Positions 1-4,788 of a stretch of DNA of 8,642 bases are shown here, one piece after another. How positions within the stretch are numbered: the stretch's first letter is position 1; the number at the start of each line of letters is the position of its first letter. The translations under genes and the position numbers were made by a program. The stretch comes from Bryobacterales bacterium (GTDB taxonomy: Bacteria; Cyanobacteriota; Vampirovibrionia; Obscuribacterales; Obscuribacteraceae). The notes under the pieces are model-generated. The model saw nothing but the letters and a program-made list of their open reading frames with translations. It did not search any database and was not told the origin of the DNA. The stretch is taken from contig CAJCHQ010000658.1 in NCBI GenBank assembly GCA_903970295.1, forward strand, positions 1-8,642. Direction: 5' to 3'.

Positions 1-94
1 TCCTCTACATGCGCTTGCGCAACTGGAATCCAGCAATTTAAAGCAAGATGAGCCAAGTTAGTGGTGCGCTATTTGATGTCATCGTCGCACTTTT

Positions 95-292
95 TCATAC
101 CTGACCTCGCAGCCATTCGACAATTATGAAGACAATTTCCACCAATGTGATTGCTGCCAATATCCAAAAACTGCAAATCGCAAGAGGCGACTTTCTTTTC
201 AATGACTCATGCTTATTTGCTTTGAGTTTAAAAACTTGATTGATGCTCTCGGCTTGCTCTATCGGTGGGGAGAAGCACCATTCACATGCCAA
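95..292 (-). CDS. Possible small single-pass membrane protein (weak)
   Basis: Open frame of 65 codons. The C-terminal half has a basic stretch (KLKANKHESLKRKS) followed by about 22 hydrophobic residues (from AICSFW to IIVEWL) and a short polar tail ending RGQV. This would be one membrane helix with the N-terminus inside. The only usable start is TTG at 292; no ATG is in frame and no purine-rich ribosome binding site precedes it. It lies head-to-head with the TPR gene and covers that gene's presumed promoter region. I recognise no family. The membrane-like pattern is the only argument for it; it may be a chance frame or the tail of a decayed gene. Confidence 0.25.
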   Translation of the reverse strand: MACEWCFSPPIEQAESINQVFKLKANKHESLKRKSPLAICSFWILAAITLVEIVFIIVEWLRGQV

Positions 293-326
293 TGTGCAGG
301 TTCTAAAATGCAGGTGGAGGTGGCAA

Positions 327-956
327 ATGAGTTTTGTTCATTACATTGTTGTCGCGATAATTCCGGTGGCTTTTGTACAGGCAGTATCGGCTGCTGGTTC
401 TCGGGATTTTGAGAAGGTTCAGACTCAGGTTGATTACCTGACTGCCGCCGCTCGGAAATGCGAAACCGCCAATGAACTTGTAGATGCAGAACAACTCTTG
501 AAGCAGGCTCTGGCTTTACTTGAGCCCTTTGCAGACCGGCGGATGACTGTGTTCGGCGCCCGGTATTCCATTTTGACAAGTTTAATCTCAGTCTACGAGC
601 GAGAATCAAGATGGGAAGATATTGAAAATTTGTACGAGAACAATGAGAACATCGCCTTCGGTCCAAGTGAGGTCGATAAACGCGTGGCAAAATTGCTGAT
701 AAAGCAAGGGAGATACAAAGATGCGCGGGCAATATTGCGCAGTTTCGTGCCGCAAATGAAACCGCCCTTCGGACCTCGCTGCGGTGCAGTGGATGCAAGC
801 TATTACGAATGGCAGGAACTTCTGCAAACTTGTGCGGACAAGACGCCGGATGCTACGGATGCAGAATTGGATGAACTTTGGCGACAGAGACAGAAGAATC
901 GTCACGGAAGTTCGCCGCCGAATTTGACCCGCGAAAAAGACCCGGGGAGATTTTGA
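327..956 (+). CDS. Exported TPR-like repeat protein, hypothetical
   Basis: A 209-residue protein. The open frame extends upstream to 240, but I chose ATG 327 because a perfect GGAGG lies at 316-320, six bases before it, and because this start puts a signal peptide at the very N-terminus: MSFVHYIVVAIIP, then a hydrophobic core ending VSA-AG, so cleavage is likely near residue 22. The n-region has no Lys or Arg, which is unusual. The mature part is helical. Residues about 45-95 (VDAEQLLKQALALLEP, then ILTSLISVYERESRWEDIENLYE) and 110-135 (AKLLIKQGRYKDARAIL) have the spacing of tetratricopeptide repeats, which usually hold protein partners. The C-terminus is polar and Pro/Arg-rich. It is probably periplasmic or secreted; the partner is unknown. 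It stands alone, with no co-oriented neighbour before the tRNA. Confidence 0.75.
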   Translation: MSFVHYIVVAIIPVAFVQAVSAAGSRDFEKVQTQVDYLTAAARKCETANELVDAEQLLKQALALLEPFADRRMTVFGARYSILTSLISVYERESRWEDIENLYENNENIAFGPSEVDKRVAKLLIKQGRYKDARAILRSFVPQMKPPFGPRCGAVDASYYEWQELLQTCADKTPDATDAELDELWRQRQKNRHGSSPPNLTREKDPGRF

Positions 957-1010
957 GGGCGCTATTCTCAGTTGGTGCAGGCGCAAATTGCGGGAAGGTT
1001 TCCAGCGCCC
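957..1010 (+). other. Inverted repeat directly after the TPR gene stop codon
   Basis: GGGCGCT at 957-963 begins right after the TGA stop and is perfectly complementary to AGCGCCC at 1004-1010. Between them CGCAAATTGCG (980s) can form a small inner stem. No T-run follows, so this is not a standard intrinsic terminator. It could be a 3' stabilising stem or part of a Rho-dependent end. Confidence 0.3.
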
Positions 1011-1481
1011 GTTGGCACGCAGTACTAATAGCCGCCAGCTATCGGTCGATTGCGATCGCCTGAATCAAAACAACCCAAACTGGATCAAATTTCGGGGCCG
1101 CGACCACACAGGGTGTCACTTTGGACAATTTGAGATGAACGAGAGGCGAAGTCGTCTACGTTGTCTGTTCCGCCTGGATAAAGCATTTGGATCATTGCCT
1201 CTGATTAGTTCCTCGGCATAACAGGTCAGGTCAAGGTCTCGAAGAGTTGGACTTTCAGCGTTATGCTCGGCAACAGTCAGCACTTTCGGGCGGTTTGTGC
1301 GTTGAGTTGGCTGGGCACTTTGGGTGCTTTATTCTCAGTGGCCGCTCACATTCTGGCCAAACATTGACGTTCCAATCTGTGAAAGTCGGTTCTCATCTGC
1401 TGGCAACCTGGTCACGCTGAGCAATGATTAACCAAATCCCTTTGGCTGCCCCATAATCAAGCACGGAAGAATTGCGGAACA
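1011..1481. other. Gene-poor intergenic region
   Basis: No convincing gene on either strand. The longest frames have no ribosome binding site and no recognisable composition. The only mildly protein-like stretch is a 34-codon frame at 1263-1367 (start MLGNSQHF; hydrophobic centre LSWLGTLGALFSVAAHIL), which could encode a one-helix peptide or be the remnant of a membrane protein, but no Shine-Dalgarno sequence precedes it. An 11-base word, CGTTATGCTCG, occurs at 1259-1269 and again at 1819-1829, on the two sides of the tRNA gene. Confidence 0.4.
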
Positions 1482-1504
1482 ATTGGCCGTGTATACTGTA
1501 AAAT
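1469..1504 (+). promoter_or_regulatory. Candidate promoter of the tRNA-Val gene
   Basis: TATACT at 1492-1497 matches the -10 consensus in five of six positions and would start transcription around 1504, nine bases before the mature tRNA. At 17-bp spacing the -35 position reads GAATTG (1469-1474), which is poor; TTGCGG at 1472-1477 is better in sequence but only 14 bp away. The position is right for a tRNA promoter, but the -35 is uncertain. Confidence 0.4.
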
Positions 1505-1512
1505 GCCCACAG

Positions 1513-1584
1513 GGGCGGTTAGCTCAATGGTGGAGCACTTCGTTTACACCGAAGGGGTTAGGAGTTCGAGTCTCTTACCGCCCA
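1513..1584 (+). tRNA. tRNA-Val, anticodon UAC
   Basis: A complete 72-base cloverleaf. The acceptor stem GGGCGGT pairs fully with ACCGCCC (1577-1583), followed by discriminator A at 1584. The D-stem is GCTC/GAGC. The anticodon stem CTTCG/CGAAG carries the loop TTTACAC, placing TAC at positions 34-36 and so reading valine GUA and, with U34, other GUN codons. The T-stem AGGAG/CTCTT (one G-T wobble) has the loop TTCGAGT, a normal T-loop. The next bases are AGCC, so CCA is not encoded and must be added by a nucleotidyltransferase. The D-loop (AATGGTG) is short. The gene is a single-copy unit with its own terminator. Confidence 0.95.
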
Positions 1585-1594
1585 AGCCTTATGC

Positions 1595-1628
1595 AGAGCG
1601 ATTCTCCGAGAGAATCGCTCTTGTTTTT
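1595..1628 (+). terminator. Intrinsic terminator of the tRNA-Val gene
   Basis: A perfect 12-bp stem: AGAGCGATTCTC (1595-1606) pairs with GAGAATCGCTCT (1610-1621) around a CGA loop. It is followed by GTTTTT, giving a T-rich tail to 1628. It begins 10 bases after the tRNA, as expected for a monocistronic tRNA. Confidence 0.92.
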
Positions 1629-1641
1629 GGGGGAGGCAAAA

Positions 1642-1689
1642 GGTGCCATCTTCTATACATCTTCTATTCCCGGTAGAAAATTTGGCACC
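1642..1689. repeat. Nested inverted repeat in the tRNA to ORF gap
   Basis: GGTGCCA (1642-1648) and TGGCACC (1683-1689) are exact inverted copies. Inside them TTCTA (1662-1666) and TAGAA (1674-1678) form a second, nested pair. It has no terminator-like T-run. It may be a regulator site or a structured leader. The rest of 1629-1862 holds no gene. Confidence 0.35.
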
Positions 1690-2081
1690 ACTAGCGGTAT
1701 CTAGAGAAAGAAACACACGCAGTCTTTACACCGAATAATTCGTGTCAAATTCCAAACGAATCAAGGCCAATCGCGGCCAGAATCGCAGATCCGGGACTCA
1801 TCAATCAACCTTGATTCCCGTTATGCTCGCATGACAGTGATCAACTCTTCACATTAGGAGATATGTTTCGCCCCAACATCGTCATGCTCGCGGTGCAGGC
1901 ATTGCCGCCGGAAGATCAGGACATGCTTGCTCCTTTTAAGGAGCTGCGTACAAAATTGATGGCATTAGATGTAGACTTCGTTCTACGGAGTGAAGCTGAT
2001 CAAACGCATGGTCTGTTTGATAACATCGGGATACCGCTACCGCTCGGAACGGCAATGAACTGGTCCGGCTGGTCGCGAACA

Positions 2082-2130
2082 CCGGGCCATTTTGCCCCGG
2101 AGGCAGGGGCCATTTTCACCGGAATACGCA
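2082..2130. mobile_element. Remnant resembling an IS21-family multi-repeat end
   Basis: Two copies of GGGCCATTTT (2084-2093 and 2107-2116) lie 23 bp apart in CCGG-rich context, the second continuing as CACCGGAATACGCA. IS21-family elements carry several short repeats of the type GGTGAAAANTGACCC in each end, and the reverse complement here (CCGGTGAAAATGGCCCC, then GGGGCAAAATGGCCCGG) follows that pattern. No istA or istB coding sequence is nearby, so this is only a scar. The family assignment is from memory of the pattern, not a search. Confidence 0.4.
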
Positions 2131-2134
2131 TTGA

Positions 2135-2148
2135 TTTGCAACAGAGCC
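2135..2148 (-). mobile_element. IS6/IS26-family-like terminal repeat (left copy)
   Basis: TTTGCAACAGAGCC. Its reverse complement, GGCTCTGTTGCAAA, is the characteristic tip of IS6-family insertion sequences (IS6100 and relatives; IS26 differs by a base or two). The GG tip faces right, so the missing element body would lie to the left. No IS6 transposase remains there. Confidence 0.6.
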
Positions 2149-2149
2149 C

Positions 2150-2584
2150 TCATGAGCTTACCCTCTTTAGCCTTTCCAATAATAGACCCCACCAAAATCC
2201 TGTCAGGCCGCCATACATTACACCGAGTTGCGCCTGCACCGTCCAGTCACGACCGGGCGCGAGGATACATAACGCGAGTGTACCGCTGATGCTCCCGATT
2301 ACCGCTCCTGCACGATCGACCCAACGCGATGGGAAAACACTGCCCAGCGCAAGCCTAACCGGTACACCCAACACCAGCAGCCCCACCAGACAGCACAAGT
2401 AAACAGCCACGATATATTCGCCTGTCCTATGCACAATTCGCTCTGGGTCGAATGTTAAAGGTCCACCACCTTCACGGGCGTGCTGTATCCAGCCCCAGGC
2501 CACGATTGCGACAAAGCTCGACACCGCACTCAGCAAAGGCGCCAACAGAACTGTGCCGATATGACTAAGACTCGTTGGTTTCAT
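2150..2584 (-). CDS. Small four-helix integral membrane protein, hypothetical
   Basis: A 144-residue protein from ATG 2584. Hydrophobic segments lie at about residues 9-32 (IGTVLLAPLLSAVSSFVAIV), 54-76 (YIVAVYLCCLVGLLVLGVPV), 90-108 (AGAVIGSISGTLALCILA) and 116-136 (QLGVMYGGLTGFWWGLLL), giving a four-helix inner-membrane protein. The C-terminus ERLKRVSS is basic and so probably cytoplasmic. No catalytic motif is visible and I do not recognise the family. No clear Shine-Dalgarno precedes the start (only TTTTGGG), so the start is moderately sure. Its stop (2150-2152) lies within four bases of the left IS6-like tip, so the natural C-terminus may have been trimmed. It sits alone between the two outward-bodied IS tips, as a passenger would. 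Confidence 0.65.
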   Translation of the reverse strand: MKPTSLSHIGTVLLAPLLSAVSSFVAIVAWGWIQHAREGGGPLTFDPERIVHRTGEYIVAVYLCCLVGLLVLGVPVRLALGSVFPSRWVDRAGAVIGSISGTLALCILAPGRDWTVQAQLGVMYGGLTGFWWGLLLERLKRVSS

Positions 2585-2646
2585 CCCAAAATTGCTTTTA
2601 ACTGGCCTGCACCATTAGTGTCCCACGTCAGTCAGATAAATCGTCT

Positions 2647-2660
2647 GGCTCTGTTGCAAA
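2647..2660 (+). mobile_element. IS6/IS26-family-like terminal repeat (right copy)
   Basis: GGCTCTGTTGCAAA is an exact inverted copy of 2135-2148. The tip points left and the element body would run to the right. The bases just inside (AACTTCAACGG) differ from those inside the left copy (TCAATGCG), so only the 14-mer is shared. No direct target repeat is seen: the eight bases outside the two tips (CTCATGAG and AATCGTCT) do not match. Confidence 0.6.
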
Positions 2661-2807
2661 AACTTCAACGGTAGAGCCGCCACCAGCATCAATCTTTCGA
2701 ACTGTGCAAACTGGTCATTCAATTCTTCTGGTTGGGAATCGCTACGCTAACTTTCGAGCCGACCCACAATTTCTTTTCATTTGTTTTGCGTGCGACGCTT
2801 AATCCGC

Positions 2808-3179
2808 TCATTTACGGTTATTGCGCGAGTGCGACTTTATTGATAGCGCACATGCCAAAGTGTGCACACATATCATGTAGATGATGCGGTTGAGCAATTG
2901 CCAGCCGCATCTGGCGGCGAGGTTGCACAGATAGATTCTGAGGTGCTCGATGTAGAACAAATATCTGTACTGCGGCTCGACGTCAGCTTAGAAGCAGAAC
3001 AAAATCAATTGCCGACTCTTGACAAGGCAATAGGCTTGAGCTTGCATGTGAGATTTGATAATCTGCGGACTTTTTTGATCGCCTGGAGCGTATATACGAA
3101 AGCAAGGCGTTGGTATATTCGCGGGCGTCACCGGATTTCTATATGCACTAGATATGGTGTCAGCATCTAAAAGATTCAT
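2808..3179 (-). pseudogene. Possible broken coding remnant, family unknown
   Basis: On the minus strand a frame starting at ATG 3179 runs to a TAA at 2988-2990 and then stays open in the same phase to TGA 2808-2810. Around the stop the residues read SHMQAQAYCLVKSRQLILFC, stop, then EPQYRYLFYIEHLRIYLCNL and AARCGWQLLNRIIYM, which look protein-like. The plus strand in the matching phase (2862-3170; DDAVEQLPAASGGEVAQIDS and onward) is also open, so the true sense is uncertain, and one of the two is a shadow. There is no ribosome binding site on either strand. I take it as a decayed gene, perhaps a transposase fragment. Confidence 0.25.
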
Positions 3180-3278
3180 GCCATGCCCAATTCCCTAAAA
3201 TCCAGTCGTAATGCGGAAAAACGTCCGATATTTATTAGAAAAATTGACTGCGAAAAAGCATGAAAGCCTGTTCAGTTT

Positions 3279-3308
3279 TTGCGAGCAGCACTGCGTTAAC
3301 TATATAAT
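3279..3308 (+). promoter_or_regulatory. Sigma70-type promoter of the TerY-P operon
   Basis: A perfect -10 box TATAAT (3303-3308) lies 18 bp downstream of TTGCGA (3279-3284; four of six matches to TTGACA). Transcription would start near 3315, giving a leader of about 32 bases before the vWA gene. It is the strongest promoter-like sequence in the window and suggests the triad has its own constitutive or near-constitutive expression. The A/T-rich stretch at 3230-3280 (runs of A and T) could help as an UP element. Confidence 0.65.
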
Positions 3309-3346
3309 AACTGGGTACGCAAGGTTCGCAATTTGCAGGAGATCTC

Positions 3347-4027
3347 ATGGTCGAAACATACGAGCAATTGCCTTTCGGCGGTGTAGAGTTCGCTGAGAAT
3401 CCCGAGCCGCGTTGCCCTTGTATATTGCTGTTAGATGTATCAAGGTCTATGCAGGGGCGTCGTATTCGGCAGCTAAATGAGGGACTAGCTGTGTTCAGAC
3501 GGCAACTGTTGGAAGACAGTCTTGCGATGAAACGCGTAGAAATTGCGGTGATAACCTTCGGACCTGTAAAAGTCGAAACAGACTTTCAATCGGCCGCAAA
3601 CTATCGCCCGAAAGAGCTTAAACCAGACGGAGTTACGCCAATCGGTTCAGCTATTGAACGCGCGATTTTTATGCTGCGCGATCGGAAAGCCCGGTACAAA
3701 GCAAACGGCATCGCTTACTACCGCCCTTGGATCTTTCTGATTACTGACGGAACCCCAACCGATTATTGGGAGAACGCGAAACGGATGATCAAGGAAGGCG
3801 AAGAAAATAAGGAGTTTCTGTTCTACGCCGTCGGGGTTGAGTCTGCTGACATGAAAGTGTTGAGCAAATTATCAGTCAGAACCCCGCTCAAACTTAAAGG
3901 TCTTGCTTTCCAAGAACTCTTTGCTTGGCTGTCGGCCTCGCTCAGCTCAATCTCACGCTCAAATCCTGGAGACGCCGTTCCGTTGACCAACCCGGTGGCT
4001 CCTGAGGGGTGGGCCGTCGTAAATTGA
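3347..4027 (+). CDS. terY: TerY-type von Willebrand factor A domain protein (TerY-P triad)
   Basis: A 226-residue cytoplasmic protein, close to the usual size of TerY proteins. AGGAG (3337-3341), five bases before ATG 3347, fixes the start. The vWA fold fills it, with a complete metal-ion-dependent adhesion site: D30-V-S32-R-S34 after the strand CILLLD, T97 in the loop DGVTPIGS, and D134 in FLITDGTP. The C-terminus ends in GWAVVN. Such domains bind a divalent cation and hold a partner protein; there is no enzymatic activity. In TerY-P systems it is always next to a PP2C phosphatase and a kinase, and it is thought to act as the adaptor of that switch. It is the first gene of the operon; its last 19 bases overlap the annotated start of the phosphatase. 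No signal peptide or membrane segment is present. Confidence 0.93.
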   Translation: MVETYEQLPFGGVEFAENPEPRCPCILLLDVSRSMQGRRIRQLNEGLAVFRRQLLEDSLAMKRVEIAVITFGPVKVETDFQSAANYRPKELKPDGVTPIGSAIERAIFMLRDRKARYKANGIAYYRPWIFLITDGTPTDYWENAKRMIKEGEENKEFLFYAVGVESADMKVLSKLSVRTPLKLKGLAFQELFAWLSASLSSISRSNPGDAVPLTNPVAPEGWAVVN

Positions 4028-4788
4028 ATGCGACAAGCTGGACTTGGGTTGCAGCTGCAGCGCGTGGCACCGCACATGCGCGCATGGACGCCCGTCTCCA
4101 AGATGCGTACAAGTGCTGTTTCATAGAAAGCACCGGCAGTCTTTTTGCCATTGTTTCGGATGGTGCAGGCAGTGCCATCAGGGGCGGTGAAGGTGCCTCG
4201 CTGACGTGCCGAACTTTATCTTCTCTCGTTCGCACGCATTATGAACACAACCGTTTGGCCCCATCGGATGAAACTATCCATTCGTGGATTGACATAGTGA
4301 GAGCTCGAATAAACGAAGCAGCACTAAGCCGCGGGCTCAAATCACGAGACTTCGCGACGACGATTGTTTGCGCGCTTTCATATGAAGGTGGATCAACGTT
4401 CATTCACATTGGCGATGGATGCGCGGTTTACAAAGCCGTGAATTCAGAAGAGTGGGTTTGCGCAAGTTGGCCGCATCACGGCGAATATGCTTCGACCACG
4501 AATTTCATTACTGATCATCCGGAACCAATTATTCGTATCTCCAGGATAAATGTGCAAATCGACGTCCTCTGTCTGCTCACCGATGGGCTTGAACGGCTTG
4601 CTTTGGAGATCTCAGCGCAGCGTCCGCACCGGCCGTTCTTCGACGGGTTGCTGCGTCCCGTGACCAATAGCAAGATGGTCGGGCGCGATTCAACTTTGTC
4701 CCAGCAGCTCGCTAGATATCTCGACAGCAGTCCTATCAATGCTCGTACCGATGACGATAAAGCGCTTATATTGGCGGTGCGCAAATGA
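4009..4788 (+). CDS. PP2C-type Ser/Thr protein phosphatase (TerY-P triad)
   Basis: A 259-residue PP2C-family phosphatase that removes phosphate from Ser/Thr with two metal ions. Numbering from GTG 4009, the motifs are RGTAH (19-23) and QD (31-32) at the N-terminal strand; the metal aspartate in VSDGAGS (D51-G52); FATTIVCAL (115-123) leading to HIGDGCAV (133-140); LLTDGLE (189-195); and DDKALI (249-254) for the last metal aspartates. All expected acidic residues are present, so it should be active. The start is uncertain: GTG 4009 overlaps the vWA gene by 19 bases, while TTG 4024 gives a 4-base overlap; both precede the conserved [11 protein letters not shown] region. Translation is probably coupled on both sides. 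It presumably reverses the kinase encoded next; its target is not known. Confidence 0.92.
   Translation: MGRRKLNATSWTWVAAAARGTAHARMDARLQDAYKCCFIESTGSLFAIVSDGAGSAIRGGEGASLTCRTLSSLVRTHYEHNRLAPSDETIHSWIDIVRARINEAALSRGLKSRDFATTIVCALSYEGGSTFIHIGDGCAVYKAVNSEEWVCASWPHHGEYASTTNFITDHPEPIIRISRINVQIDVLCLLTDGLERLALEISAQRPHRPFFDGLLRPVTNSKMVGRDSTLSQQLARYLDSSPINARTDDDKALILAVRK

Larger units (their letters stand above)
1863..2402 (+). pseudogene. Probably truncated gene: native N-terminus, foreign tail
   Basis: AGGAG (1856-1860) sits just before ATG 1863, so translation probably starts here, though the two-base spacing is tight. About the first 60 residues (from MFRPNIVMLAVQALPPEDQD to the IPLPLGTAMNW area) look like an ordinary soluble protein with an amphipathic N-terminus; I do not recognise the family. 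From about 2080 the frame runs through a repeat resembling IS21-family ends, then through the 14-bp IS6-like tip at 2135-2148 (coding LQQS). It then continues 250 bases antisense to the membrane protein gene, giving a Pro/Ser/Arg-rich tail typical of a reverse frame. The likeliest reading is a gene whose 3' part was replaced by insertion-sequence scars. Whether the 179-residue hybrid is made is unknown. The native junction lies somewhere between about 2040 and 2082. Confidence 0.45.
2585..3278. other. Decayed intergenic region with mobile-element scar
   Basis: Nearly 700 bp without a convincing intact gene. It holds the right IS6-like tip, a short minus-strand frame crossing that tip (stop at 2615-2617; residues NDQFAQFERLMLVAALPLKF), and a stretch at 2808-3179 where both strands look partly protein-like but are broken. 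CGTATATACG (3089-3098) is a perfect 10-bp palindrome flanked by CGCCT (3080-3084) and AGGCG (3105-3109), so a hairpin or a regulator site is possible. I see no RNA gene. Confidence 0.4.

Noticed and set aside
3..41. Short open frame at the window edge ending in RLRNWNPAI and a TAA stop, possibly the 3' end of a gene
   Set aside because: Only about 12 codons are visible, far too few to tell a gene end from chance.
1052..1059. GCGATCGC, the core of the cyanobacterial HIP1 repeat
   Set aside because: I noticed only this one copy; HIP1-bearing genomes have it very frequently, so a single octamer says nothing about the organism.
988..1221. A 77-codon plus-strand frame after the TPR gene
   Set aside because: No Shine-Dalgarno sequence, mixed composition without domain-like pattern, and it starts inside the stem-loop after the TPR gene; most likely chance.
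1483..1704. A 73-codon plus-strand open frame across the tRNA region
   Set aside because: It lies over the complete tRNA-Val gene and its terminator hairpin and has no ribosome binding site; it is a by-product of the RNA gene.
1259..1829. 11-base direct repeat CGTTATGCTCG on both sides of tRNA-Val, considered as attachment sites of an integrated element
   Set aside because: The repeat does not overlap the tRNA 3' end, no integrase lies between or near, and one 11-mer pair within 570 bp is weak evidence.
3089..3098. Palindrome CGTATATACG inside a short stem, considered as a terminator or operator
   Set aside because: The T-run lies on the wrong side for a plus-strand terminator, and no regulator gene is adjacent to support an operator.
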